Part shown: one piece after another, positions 1 through 7,783 of the stretch
Layout: each line of letters starts with the position of its first letter
Numbering within the stretch: position 1 is the stretch's first letter
From: Flavobacteriales bacterium
Lineage (GTDB): Bacteria; Bacteroidota; Bacteroidia; Flavobacteriales_F; PHOS-HE28
Length of the DNA stretch: 64,000 nucleotides
NCBI GenBank assembly: GCA_016788205.1
Contig: JAEUTA010000013.1
Coordinates: forward strand, 69,798-133,797
Reading direction: 5' to 3'
Translations under genes and position numbers: made by a program
The notes under the pieces: generated by a model
The model's database searches: none
Told to the model about the DNA's origin: nothing
The model's input: only the letters and a program-made list of their open reading frames with translations

Positions 1-292
1 TGGCGGCCTTGTCCAAGCCGAGCGTCTGCATCAGGCGGGAGCGGTCGTCCTGCAACTGTACGGTGTAGGTGTTCGCACCGATGCGCAGGCGCACTGTGCC
101 GTTCTCCTTGTCTTCCTTCAACACGAGTACGCGATGGCTGCGGCCGTTGCGTACCAAGCTGAAGGTGGACGGTCCCGTGCGCACGAGGTCGGCGGCGTTC
201 TCTCCGGCGGGTGTCCATGGCGCGCTGGGCGAGGTGCGCTCGAGCACGATGGCTTCTTCCTTGGCGTTGACGGTGGCGTAGAGCTTGGCCAT
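1..292 (-). CDS. Biotin/lipoyl carrier-type protein (BCCP-like), N-terminal part
   Basis: The reading frame opens at an ATG at 292 and runs off the left edge, giving 97 residues. It begins MAKLYATVN and ends in a segment with YTVQLQDDRSRLMQTLG, which resembles the region before the biotinyl domain in Bacteroidota acyl-CoA carboxylase carrier subunits. The biotin-lysine motif itself would lie outside the window, so the function is inferred from the N-terminal part only. The gene lies 39 bases downstream of rnhA on the same strand but has its own promoter-like TATCTTCG box in the gap, so it can be transcribed separately. A generic single-hybrid-motif protein is the alternative. Confidence 0.6.
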   Translation of the reverse strand, partial: MAKLYATVNAKEEAIVLERTSPSAPWTPAGENAADLVRTGPSTFSLVRNGRSHRVLVLKEDKENGTVRLRIGANTYTVQLQDDRSRLMQTLGLDKAA

Positions 293-313
293 GGGCGGTT
301 CGGTGAAGGCGAG

Positions 314-321
314 CGAAGATA
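314..321 (-). promoter_or_regulatory. Bacteroidota-type -7 box for the carrier-protein gene
   Basis: TATCTTCG lies 21 bases upstream of the ATG at 292. It fits the Bacteroidota sigma factor -7 element TAnnTTTG with C at the seventh position, a variant that recurs before many genes here. Confidence 0.5.
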
Positions 322-331
322 GGGGTGGTGC

Positions 332-799
332 TCAGAGCAGCGTTTCGGCCTGTGCTTCGTAGCCTTCATCCACCGCCAGCACGCTTTGCTTGGAAGCCGC
401 AACGGCCAGCTGATCACACAGCTCGTTGAGCGGATGTCCGTTGTGCCCGCGGATCCACTCGAACTTCACCTTGTGTTTGCGGAAGACCTGTAGGAATCGC
501 TTCCAGAGATCGGGATTCTTCACCTTGGCCCAGCGTTTCCGCTCCCAGCCGAAGAGCCAGCCCTGTTCAACGGCATCCACCACGTACTTGCTGTCGCTCA
601 CCACGAGCACATCCATGCCGGGGCTCTTCAACGCTTCCAACGCGGCGATCACGGCCATAAGCTCCATGCGGTTGTTGGTGGTGAGCCGGTAGCCGCCCCA
701 CAATTCCTTGCGGTGTTTGCCGCTCTCGAGGACGGCACCATAACCACCCGGACCAGGATTGCCACTGGCGGCGCCGTCGGTGTGGATGGTGATCTTCAT
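332..799 (-). CDS. rnhA: Ribonuclease HI
   Basis: This 155-residue protein cleaves the RNA strand of RNA-DNA hybrids. It has the full length of bacterial RNase HI and all four carboxylates: D8 in HTDGAA, E46 in NRMEL, D69 in VSDSKYV and D129 in NELCDQ, plus the catalytic loop histidine H119 in IRGHNGH. The W-rich basic-protrusion region (residues 81-99) is present, as in the E. coli enzyme. The gene is divergent from the small membrane protein starting at 813, with only 13 bases between the two start codons, so the two promoters must overlap each other or the neighbouring coding sequence. Confidence 0.96.
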   Translation of the reverse strand: MKITIHTDGAASGNPGPGGYGAVLESGKHRKELWGGYRLTTNNRMELMAVIAALEALKSPGMDVLVVSDSKYVVDAVEQGWLFGWERKRWAKVKNPDLWKRFLQVFRKHKVKFEWIRGHNGHPLNELCDQLAVAASKQSVLAVDEGYEAQAETLL

Positions 800-800
800 C

Positions 801-808
801 TATCTTCA
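801..808 (+). promoter_or_regulatory. Promoter -7-like box before the small membrane protein
   Basis: TATCTTCA lies 4 bases upstream of the ATG at 813, in the 13-base gap shared with divergent rnhA. A transcript from here would be almost leaderless. Confidence 0.35.
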
Positions 809-812
809 ACGG

Positions 813-1325
813 ATGGATCAAAGGAACGGACAAGAAGGCAAAGGCGAGGACAAGCTGAAGCCCCTATTTGTGCTGATGGCTATCGTTCTCGTTGTCTGGT
901 CTGCGTCATGGATTGCGATTGTCTATGTAGAAGATGAAGCGGTGATTCGTGGCCAATTTGGAGACATGTTCGGGGCGGTTAATTCACTGTTCTCGGGATT
1001 GGCCTTTGCCGGGATCATCTACACTATCTTACTACAGCGCCGAGAGCTTGGACTCCAACGTAGGGAGCTTGAGTCCACTCGCAAGGAACTAGAGAGAAGT
1101 GCTAACGCTCAAGAAGAAGTGAAGGCCGAGATGTTGCGACAGGCGACCATTCAGTCAAAGGCTGCGCGAGTTCAAGCACTATCCGTGCTGATCAATCATC
1201 TGGATCGCTACGAAGAGATGATTAACAGGGGAGAGGGTGGAGAAGTTCTCCGTCACCCTGCATATGAACGGGATCAACACATTCAATCCTTGAAACGCGA
1301 GATGGTGAGTCTCGCTCAGCTCTAA
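813..1325 (+). CDS. Small two-TM, coiled-coil membrane protein (phage-abortive-infection-like N-terminal unit)
   Basis: The 170-residue protein has two membrane segments (about residues 17-39 and 54-74). Between them is GQFGDMFGAVN, followed by a long charged coiled coil (about 75-115) that begins ILLQRREL. This TM-loop-TM-coil pattern resembles the N-terminal part of 'putative phage abortive infection' membrane proteins, but no larger C-terminal effector domain follows. An in-frame ATG at 759 lies inside rnhA; the start at 813 follows a promoter-like box and is preferred. Base composition looks more AT-rich than the neighbours, which suggests acquisition. The 3' end overlaps the convergent marC-like gene by 4 bases. 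Function is unknown. Confidence 0.7.
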   Translation: MDQRNGQEGKGEDKLKPLFVLMAIVLVVWSASWIAIVYVEDEAVIRGQFGDMFGAVNSLFSGLAFAGIIYTILLQRRELGLQRRELESTRKELERSANAQEEVKAEMLRQATIQSKAARVQALSVLINHLDRYEEMINRGEGGEVLRHPAYERDQHIQSLKREMVSLAQL

Positions 1326-1930
1326 TTTGGAAATAGCTGTGTGATGTTCGCCGCGAACAACTTCACCGCGATGGCGAGCAAGATCACGCCAAAGGCTTTT
1401 TTGATCACGATGAGGCCAACACGACCGAGCAGCCGTTCGATCGGTGAAGTGAGCAGCAACACCAGCAGCACCGGGATCATGTTCAGCAGGATCGCGATGA
1501 GGATGTTGACGGATGCGAACTCTGCCCGTAGGGAAAGAATGGTGGTGATGCTACCCGCACCGGCGATCACCGGGAAGGCGAGGGGCACCACGCTGTAGAC
1601 CTTGTTGTCGTCCTTGCCATCGGTGAGGCCCGGTGCAGAAAGATCCTCCTTGAACAACCGCACGCCCAGGATCATCTCCAGTGCGATGAAGAACAGCACC
1701 AACGAACCCGCCACGGCGAAGGAGCGCACATCAATGCCCAGAATGTTGAGGATGCCTTCACCCAGAAAGAGGAAGGTGACCATGATGCCGAGGCTCACGA
1801 GCACCGCCCGTGCCGGATAGATCTTGCCCGCCTTCTGACGCACTTGCAACACCAGCGGGATACTGCCCACCACATCGATCACCGCGAAGAGGATGAGGAA
1901 GGCCTTGCCGATCTCTGACAACGATAGCAT
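1322..1930 (-). CDS. MarC/NAAT family integral membrane protein
   Basis: A 202-residue hydrophobic protein with about six predicted membrane spans. Signatures of the MarC (multiple antibiotic resistance) family are visible: an N-terminal FAVIDVVGSIP segment and the repeat-like PLAFPVIAGAGSITTI segment near residue 120. Family members are inner-membrane proteins of unclear transport role; a direct antibiotic function is not established. ATG at 1930 is chosen over a TTG at 1939, which would only add three residues. The gene is convergent with the small membrane protein on its 3' side. Upstream lies a palindromic repeat region. Confidence 0.88.
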   Translation of the reverse strand: MLSLSEIGKAFLILFAVIDVVGSIPLVLQVRQKAGKIYPARAVLVSLGIMVTFLFLGEGILNILGIDVRSFAVAGSLVLFFIALEMILGVRLFKEDLSAPGLTDGKDDNKVYSVVPLAFPVIAGAGSITTILSLRAEFASVNILIAILLNMIPVLLVLLLTSPIERLLGRVGLIVIKKAFGVILLAIAVKLFAANITQLFPN

Positions 1931-1965
1931 GCTGCGCAAAGGTGGGGAATGCGCTGCTGGCTCTT

Positions 1966-2088
1966 AGCTGTTGGCTATTGGCCGCTCAGCTTGACCAACT
2001 TGGTCGTCAGCAGTAGCCTGCGCAGCACTGGCGATGCCCTAGCGGAGCCCCTCAACCAGCCAATAGCTAAAGGCCATCGGCCAACAGC
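1966..2088. repeat. Palindromic intergenic repeat, copy A
   Basis: The left arm (1966-1982) reads AGCTGTTGGCTATTGGC. The right arm (2059-2088) is its reverse complement with an extra internal CGATGGCCTTTAGC unit. Between the arms is a small palindrome, GACCAACTTGGTC. The same arm grammar, including a CGATGG insertion in one arm only, recurs at 18701-18769. The right arm overlaps the 3' end of purN and supplies its last codons and stop. Confidence 0.65.
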
Positions 2089-2645
2089 GCAACTTGTCTC
2101 TCCACGATCTCCGGAAAGTGCGCATGCTCCAACCCATGGATCCGTGCTGCGAGCGAGTCAGGCGTATCCTCCGGCAGCACCGGGCATTTGAACTGCGCGA
2201 TGTGCGCCCCCTCATCGAAACGCTCATTCACATAGTGGATGGTGATGCCGCTCTCTGTCTCCTTTGCCGCGATCACCGCTTCGTGCACATGGTGGCCATA
2301 CATGCCCTTGCCACCATACTTCGGCAGTAACGCGGGGTGTATGTTGATGATGCGCTGCGGATAGGCCTGCACCAGGTCGATCGGGATCAAGCGTAGGAAG
2401 CCAGCCAAGATGATGAGGTCCACGCGTTGGCCTTGCAGTTCGCGTAGCACGTCACCTGAACGCAGCCGTGCACCATTAAAGAGGTAGAGCGGTACGCCGA
2501 GGTCCCACGCGCGCTGAATAACGCCGGCCCTGGGTTGGTCGCATCCGATCAAGACCACGGACGCCGAAGCATGCCCCTTGAAGTGCTCCACGAGGCGTTG
2601 GGCATTGCTGCCGCTACCCGAGGCGAGGATGGCGATCCGGACCAT
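2067..2645 (-). CDS. purN: Phosphoribosylglycinamide formyltransferase (GAR transformylase)
   Basis: The 192-residue enzyme transfers a formyl group from 10-formyl-THF to GAR in purine synthesis. It starts MVRIAILASGSGSN (P-loop-like phosphate site) and has the catalytic triad N101 and H103 in NIHPALLP and D144 in RFDEGAH. The ATG at 2645 follows a promoter box (2658-2665); the frame stays open further upstream, but that part shows no family similarity. The last codons (ALLADGL and stop) fall inside a palindromic intergenic repeat. It is divergent from acpP. Confidence 0.95.
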   Translation of the reverse strand: MVRIAILASGSGSNAQRLVEHFKGHASASVVLIGCDQPRAGVIQRAWDLGVPLYLFNGARLRSGDVLRELQGQRVDLIILAGFLRLIPIDLVQAYPQRIINIHPALLPKYGGKGMYGHHVHEAVIAAKETESGITIHYVNERFDEGAHIAQFKCPVLPEDTPDSLAARIHGLEHAHFPEIVERQVALLADGL

Positions 2646-2657
2646 TTTCAACAGGTG

Positions 2658-2665
2658 CGAAGATC
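2658..2665 (-). promoter_or_regulatory. -7-like box for purN
   Basis: GATCTTCG lies 12 bases upstream of the purN ATG. It is a one-base variant of the TATCTTCG box seen before other genes in this window. Confidence 0.4.
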
Positions 2666-2798
2666 GTTGACCGGGCCCTGTGGATCTCCATCTGGGATGC
2701 TCGATCGTTGCTTTCTCCTGATAACCAATGGATAATATGAACAGCAGCGGGTTGTCGATCGCAGCGGTCCAACCCGGTTGCGCATGTGGAAAATGTCT

Positions 2799-2806
2799 TT
2801 CCTTTG
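2799..2806 (+). promoter_or_regulatory. -7 box for the acpP-fabF-rnc-pyk cluster
   Basis: TTCCTTTG ends 28 bases before the acpP ATG, with a TTG about 20 bases upstream that could serve as the -33 element. It is close to the Bacteroidota consensus TAnnTTTG. A region of about 190 bases separates acpP from divergent purN and holds both promoters; I see nothing else there. Confidence 0.45.
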
Positions 2807-2834
2807 CACCCTGTTCAACCAATAACGAACTGAC

Positions 2835-3071
2835 ATGTCGGATATCAAGTCAAGGGTCATCGCCATCATCGTGGACAAGCTCGGAGTGGATCAGGGCGAA
2901 GTCACACCTGAAGCGAGCTTCACGAACGACCTTGGCGCTGACAGCCTCGATACCGTCGAGCTCATCATGGAGTTCGAGAAGGAGTTCAACATCGCCATCC
3001 CCGATGACCAGGCCGAGAAGATCCAGACCGTGGGTCAGGCTGTGGACTACGTGGAGAAGAACGCGAAGTAA
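2835..3071 (+). CDS. acpP: Acyl carrier protein
   Basis: A 78-residue acidic protein that carries growing acyl chains on 4'-phosphopantetheine during type II fatty acid synthesis. The attachment serine is S37 in the invariant GADSLDTVE motif; helix II and III residues ([18 protein letters not shown]) match the family. It is directly followed, 12 bases later, by fabF. The order acpP-fabF-rnc is widespread in bacteria. Its start is fixed by the usual N-terminus MSDIKSRV. Confidence 0.97.
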   Translation: MSDIKSRVIAIIVDKLGVDQGEVTPEASFTNDLGADSLDTVELIMEFEKEFNIAIPDDQAEKIQTVGQAVDYVEKNAK

Positions 3072-3083
3072 TTTCCGCACTGC

Positions 3084-4334
3084 ATGCAGCTCAGACGCGT
3101 GGTAGTCACCGGTCTGGGCGCGCTCACTCCCCTCGGGAACACCCACAAGGAGTACTGGGAGGGTCTGGTGAGCGGCCGTAGCGGAGCTGCGCCCATAACG
3201 CGCTTCGACGCCAGCAAGTTCAAGACACGGTTCGCCTGCGAGGTGAAGGGCTTCAACCCTGAAGACTTCATGGATCGCAAGGAGGCCCGGAAGATGGACC
3301 CCTACACCCAGTTCGCCGTGGTGGCGGCCGATGAGGCCATCAAGGATGCGGGCTGGGACCTGGAGAAGATCGATCGCGAACGCGTCGGTGTGATCTGGGG
3401 CAGCGGCATCGGTGGCCTTAAGACCTTCCAGGACGAGTGCATCGCCTTCGGGCGGGGTGACGGTACACCGCGCTTCAATCCGTTCTTCATCCCCAAGATG
3501 ATCGCGGACAGTGCGGCCGGCCTCATCAGCATGCGCCATGTCCTGCGCGGACCGAGCTATGTGACGGCCAGCGCCTGTGCCAGTAGCAATAACTCCATGA
3601 TCGATGCCTTCAACTACATCCGCCTCGGCACCTGTGTGGCCGTGGTAACGGGTGGTAGCGAAGCAGCGATCTACGAGGCGGGTGTCGGTGGCTTCAACGC
3701 CCTGCACGCGATGAGCACACGCAACGACGACCCGGCAACGGCGTCGCGTCCGTATGACAAGGACCGCGATGGGTTCGTGCTCGGTGAAGGCGGCGCTGCG
3801 ATCATCCTCGAAGACCTCGAACATGCCCTGGCACGCGGAGCTCGGATCTATTGCGAAGTGATCGGCGGTGGCATGAGCAGCGATGCCTACCACATCACCG
3901 CACCGCACCCCGATGGTCTCGGCGCGGAACTGTGCATGAAGCACGCCTTGCGCGATGCCGGCCTGCAGCCCACGGACATCGACTACATCAACACGCACGG
4001 CACCAGCACGCCCATCGGCGATCCGCAGGAGGTGAAAGCCATCCAGCGCCTCTTCGGTGAGCATGCGTACAAGCTGAACATCAGCGCTACGAAGAGCATG
4101 ACCGGGCACCTGCTTGGCGGCGCGGGCGCGGTGGAAGGCCTGGCCGCCATCATGGCCGTGCATTCGGATATCGTGCCTCCCACGATCAACCATTTCACGG
4201 ATGATCCCGAGATCGATCCGAAGTTGAACTTCACGTTCAACACCGCCCAGAAGCGCACGGTGAACGCTGCCATGAGCAACACCTTCGGTTTCGGTGGGCA
4301 CAACACAGCGGTGATCTTCCGCAAGTACAGCTAG
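3084..4334 (+). CDS. fabF: Beta-ketoacyl-ACP synthase II
   Basis: The 416-residue condensing enzyme extends acyl-ACP with malonyl-ACP. The catalytic triad is complete: C165 in TASACASS, H305 in NTHGTSTP and H342 in TGHLLGGAGA. The C-terminal FGFGGHN motif is present. Length and start (MQLRRVVVTGLG) match the family. It lies between acpP and rnc with very short gaps, so the three are probably one transcript. Confidence 0.97.
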   Translation: MQLRRVVVTGLGALTPLGNTHKEYWEGLVSGRSGAAPITRFDASKFKTRFACEVKGFNPEDFMDRKEARKMDPYTQFAVVAADEAIKDAGWDLEKIDRERVGVIWGSGIGGLKTFQDECIAFGRGDGTPRFNPFFIPKMIADSAAGLISMRHVLRGPSYVTASACASSNNSMIDAFNYIRLGTCVAVVTGGSEAAIYEAGVGGFNALHAMSTRNDDPATASRPYDKDRDGFVLGEGGAAIILEDLEHALARGARIYCEVIGGGMSSDAYHITAPHPDGLGAELCMKHALRDAGLQPTDIDYINTHGTSTPIGDPQEVKAIQRLFGEHAYKLNISATKSMTGHLLGGAGAVEGLAAIMAVHSDIVPPTINHFTDDPEIDPKLNFTFNTAQKRTVNAAMSNTFGFGGHNTAVIFRKYS

Positions 4335-4346
4335 TCCGCTCTCCGC

Positions 4347-5195
4347 GTGATCAGTAGTCTTTTCAATCGTGCCCGAAATCCGGAGGAACGTCGCGTGCGC
4401 ACATGGTGCCGCGAGAAGCTTGGCGTTACGCCCAGTGATCTGGCGCTGTTCCGGCAGGCCTTGCGCCATGTGAGCGCCGTCGCTGAAGACAGGCCCGACC
4501 TTCCGGACAATGAACGTCTGGAATTCCTCGGCGATGCGATCCTCGATGCCATCATCGGTGATCTGCTCTTCGCCACGTATCCGGACAAAGGCGAAGGCTT
4601 CCTTACACGGATGCGCAGCAAACTGGTGAGCCGCACACAACTCAACACACTCGCGAAGCACATCCAGATCGAGAAGGTGATGGAGAGCAACGTGGCACGT
4701 TCGCACGAATCCTCGGTCCCGGGCAACGCGTTGGAAGCCTTGATCGGCGCGCTCTTCCTGGACAAAGGCTTTGACCGCACACGCAAAGTGGTAGTGAGGT
4801 TGTTGACTACCTACTTCGACTTGAAGGAGATCGAGAAGGAGGATCGCGATGGCAAGAGCCGTCTCTTGGAGTGGGGCCAGAAGCGACGTAAGAAGGTCGA
4901 ATTCGTGGTACGTGAAGAGGGCGGCAATGGCCGAGGTAAACACTACGTTGCCGAAGTGCGCATCAACGGTGAAGTGCGCGGCACGGGCCATGGTGCCAGC
5001 AAGAAAGTGGCAGAGCAGGACGCGGCACAAAGTGCGTTCCGTGGGATGCGTTCGCGCAAGCCACAACCTCCGCGTTCGCTGCCTGCCAAAGCCGCGCCGA
5101 ACGCGGAGCACGCGCCCAGCATGCATGCAGCGCGCAGATCCCAGCGCCCCGCTCGTCCCAGCCGCCCCGAAGAGCCTTCCAACAACGCTGGTTGA
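4347..5195 (+). CDS. rnc: Ribonuclease III
   Basis: This 282-residue enzyme cleaves double-stranded RNA in rRNA and mRNA processing. The signature ERLEFLGDAILD (about residues 57-67, with E59 and D63) and the metal-binding E130 in NALEALIGALFLD are present. A double-stranded-RNA-binding domain covers roughly 170-238. A basic, Pro/Arg/Ala-rich tail of about 45 residues follows, longer than in many homologues. The start is a GTG at 4347, 12 bases after the fabF stop; no suitable ATG exists before the catalytic domain. Confidence 0.95.
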   Translation: MISSLFNRARNPEERRVRTWCREKLGVTPSDLALFRQALRHVSAVAEDRPDLPDNERLEFLGDAILDAIIGDLLFATYPDKGEGFLTRMRSKLVSRTQLNTLAKHIQIEKVMESNVARSHESSVPGNALEALIGALFLDKGFDRTRKVVVRLLTTYFDLKEIEKEDRDGKSRLLEWGQKRRKKVEFVVREEGGNGRGKHYVAEVRINGEVRGTGHGASKKVAEQDAAQSAFRGMRSRKPQPPRSLPAKAAPNAEHAPSMHAARRSQRPARPSRPEEPSNNAG

Positions 5196-5284
5196 TAGGT
5201 CGTTCGACCGCCGGGCCCACGCACCGCAGCGTGGCTACCTTTGGCGAACGCCTGCAAGCGGACCGCCCGAGCGGTCGTTCCATC

Positions 5285-5698
5285 ATGGCCAAGCTGAAGC
5301 TCGATCTGGATCCCGTGCCGGACATCACCGTGATCGGCATCAGCAGCCACGTGAACGATTATCGCCTGTGTTGGTCCATCAACCGCAGCGTGGGTTTGGA
5401 ATTGACGCGTCGCCGCACCGATATCACCGACGAAACGAACGGGATCCTCGCCCGTTATTCCGCCTACGACCATGTGGACGAGCATACGCAGGCGCGCTTC
5501 ACCCTGGTGAACAACCACAGCGGCGATGGCATCCTGCTGAAGGAGCAACGCCAGGCCGACTTCTTCCTCGTGGTGGACAATGAACTCGCTGAGGACCGAC
5601 CAGACTTGTTGGACCGGTTACGGTCCGCCGAATTCGTGCTCACTGCGTTCCCGCTTCTCTACGACCAACTCCGGGCCGGGCATAAGCTCCTGCTCTGA
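5285..5698 (+). CDS. IPExxxVDY family protein
   Basis: A 137-residue protein of a Bacteroidota-specific family of unknown function. The ITVIGISSHVNDYRLCW segment near the N-terminus, the central ExxxxDFFLVVDN motif (about 98-112) and the C-terminal FVLTAFPL segment match the family pattern. Placement between rnc and pyk is the conserved context for this family. ATG at 5285 is preferred over a longer upstream frame that would overlap rnc. It probably belongs to the acpP-pyk transcription unit, 9 bases before pyk. No catalytic motif is visible. Confidence 0.85.
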   Translation: MAKLKLDLDPVPDITVIGISSHVNDYRLCWSINRSVGLELTRRRTDITDETNGILARYSAYDHVDEHTQARFTLVNNHSGDGILLKEQRQADFFLVVDNELAEDRPDLLDRLRSAEFVLTAFPLLYDQLRAGHKLLL

Positions 5699-5707
5699 AC
5701 CACCCCT

Positions 5708-7129
5708 ATGAACGACCCGAAGACCAAGATCGTCGCCACCATCGGCCCCGCCTCTTCCAGCAAGGATGTATTGCGCGAGATGATGCTGAGCGGCATGGAT
5801 GTCTGCCGTTTGAACTTTTCCCACGGTAGCTACCAGTTCTATGCGAACCTCATCGGCACCATCCGTGAACTGAACAACGAATTGGGCCTCACCACCGCGA
5901 TCCTTGCCGACCTGCAAGGCCCCAAGATGCGTGTGGGGGAGATGGCCGATGGCCCGATAGACCTTCCCGATGGAAGTGAACTGGTGATCACCACCGAACC
6001 GATCAAAGGCCGGGCGGGCATCGTGAGCACGAGCTACGCGCAGTTCCCGAAGGATGTGAAAAAGGGGGAACTGGTGTTGCTCGACGACGGCAAGCTTCGC
6101 CTTGAAGTGACCGGAACGGACGGCTCCACCACCGTGACCACCCGCGTGATCCATGGCGGACCACTCAGCTCCAACAAAGGCCTTAACCTACCGAACACCA
6201 AGATCAGCCTGCCGAGCCTGACGGAGAAGGACCGACTGGACCTTGACTTCGCGCTGGACCACGATGTGGATTGGATCGGCCTCAGCTTCGTTCGCGGTGC
6301 GCGCGACATCATCGAGCTCAAGCACATCATCTACCAACGCGAGAAGAGCGCGAAGGTGATAGCCAAGATCGAGAAGCCGGAAGCGCTGCTGGAGATCGAC
6401 GAGATCATCCGTGAGGCTGATGCGCTGATGGTCGCACGTGGCGATCTGGGTGTGGAGATCCCCATGGAGAAAGTGCCGCTGGTTCAGAAGGACATCATCC
6501 GTCGCAGCCTTATCCACCACCGCCCGGTGATCGTGGCCACGCAGATGATGGAGAGCATGATCACCAACATCACACCGACACGCGCGGAGGTCAACGATGT
6601 GGCCAACGCCGTGCTTGATCACGCCGATGCGGTGATGCTGAGCGCAGAGACCAGCGTAGGCAAGTACCCGGTGGAAGTGGTGAAGGCCATGAACAAGATC
6701 CTGCTGGAGATGGAGACCAGCGAGACGATGTTCAACGTGGAGCAGCCCGATCTGGAGAAGGACGACCGTATGGTGACCGATGCCATCTGCATGGCCAGCG
6801 TGCGCATGGCCGCCGCGATCGACATCAAGGCCATCGTCACCATGACGCATAGCGGTTACACGGCGTTCAAGATCAGCAGCATGCGGCCCAAGGCGCACAT
6901 CTTCGCCTTCACCAGCAACCGCTCCATCCTCAACACGCTGAACCTCGTCTGGGGCGTACGTGCACAGTACTACGACAAGACCGTGAGCACCGACCACACG
7001 ATCGCCGACATCAAGCACATCCTGCGGGCGAAGAAACTCGTGGAGAAAGGTGATCTGCTCGTGAACGTGGCCAGCATGCCCATCGCTGAACAAGGCATGT
7101 CCAACATGCTGAAGTTGAGCCCTGCGTAG
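5708..7129 (+). CDS. pyk: Pyruvate kinase
   Basis: The 473-residue glycolytic enzyme converts phosphoenolpyruvate and ADP to pyruvate and ATP. It has the N-terminal TKIVATIGPAS motif, the active-site lysine K220 in IAKIEKPEALLEIDEI, and MVARGDLGVEIP (from residue 241) binding Mg and PEP. The C-terminal allosteric domain is present. Length is normal. It ends the acpP-fabF-rnc-IPExxxVDY-pyk series, all on the plus strand with short gaps. Confidence 0.97.
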   Translation: MNDPKTKIVATIGPASSSKDVLREMMLSGMDVCRLNFSHGSYQFYANLIGTIRELNNELGLTTAILADLQGPKMRVGEMADGPIDLPDGSELVITTEPIKGRAGIVSTSYAQFPKDVKKGELVLLDDGKLRLEVTGTDGSTTVTTRVIHGGPLSSNKGLNLPNTKISLPSLTEKDRLDLDFALDHDVDWIGLSFVRGARDIIELKHIIYQREKSAKVIAKIEKPEALLEIDEIIREADALMVARGDLGVEIPMEKVPLVQKDIIRRSLIHHRPVIVATQMMESMITNITPTRAEVNDVANAVLDHADAVMLSAETSVGKYPVEVVKAMNKILLEMETSETMFNVEQPDLEKDDRMVTDAICMASVRMAAAIDIKAIVTMTHSGYTAFKISSMRPKAHIFAFTSNRSILNTLNLVWGVRAQYYDKTVSTDHTIADIKHILRAKKLVEKGDLLVNVASMPIAEQGMSNMLKLSPA

Positions 7130-7132
7130 ACG

Positions 7133-7774
7133 ATGGAGCGATCGGTGCTTGGGACCGTGCTGGTGATCATCGTGCTAGCCGGGTGTCGGCATGGGTCGGA
7201 ACAGCATACCCAGCAAGCGCATTCTAAGCCCTTCAGGTTCTCATTGCGTCTTGAAGGACCGAACGATCTCTGTCGTGCGTTCGCTGCCGGGCGAACAGTG
7301 GATACTACCGGGTTGGACCTGTCGTCATCGGATCCCGAACATCATCGTTCGATACGAAAGGGAACTCGGGAATATGTAGCCCTTGCGAATAAGACTGTAC
7401 ACGGTTCACGCGCCAGACTGATCCTATCGCGCAATCGCGGGCCGAGTGGACTGCTCTGTACATCGGGCGAACTGTACTTCGTCAGAACAAATCCAAGCGG
7501 CAAAAGGGAGGCCTGCGAATTGTTGGCGGACCTACAGTGGGGAACGCATCATCAACACAGCGCGAGGGTCGGTTGGTTCGGCTCGGCGATTCACTGCACG
7601 GGTGACGTCGTTGATCAACGGGAGGGGCGCGATCATGCGGTCACCACGGCCGAATACAGAACCAAACAGATAAGTATAGAGGCTGATACTGTTCTTGTTA
7701 ATCGGGATGGAGTTGCAACCAGTGATGTCGACATCCTCGACACGATCCCACTGGTTGGCCGAACAGGGCCGTAG
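7133..7774 (+). CDS. Predicted lipoprotein, unrecognised
   Basis: The 213-residue frame starts 3 bases after the pyk stop. It begins with a short hydrophobic stretch ending VLAGC, a plausible lipobox with C18 as the lipidated cysteine. The rest is charged and without a domain I recognise. Codon choice looks less regular than in the neighbours and the region is more AT-rich, so it may be a recently acquired or decaying gene. The reading frame is uninterrupted over 640 bases, and no better frame exists on either strand. Confidence 0.5.
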   Translation: MERSVLGTVLVIIVLAGCRHGSEQHTQQAHSKPFRFSLRLEGPNDLCRAFAAGRTVDTTGLDLSSSDPEHHRSIRKGTREYVALANKTVHGSRARLILSRNRGPSGLLCTSGELYFVRTNPSGKREACELLADLQWGTHHQHSARVGWFGSAIHCTGDVVDQREGRDHAVTTAEYRTKQISIEADTVLVNRDGVATSDVDILDTIPLVGRTGP

Positions 7775-7783
7775 TGCTCCGAG

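Noticed and set aside
2850..5126. Very long open frame on the minus strand opposite acpP, fabF and rnc
   Set aside because: It is antisense to three certain genes. It is His/Val/Ala-rich as expected for the shadow frame of GC-rich coding DNA, and it matches no family.
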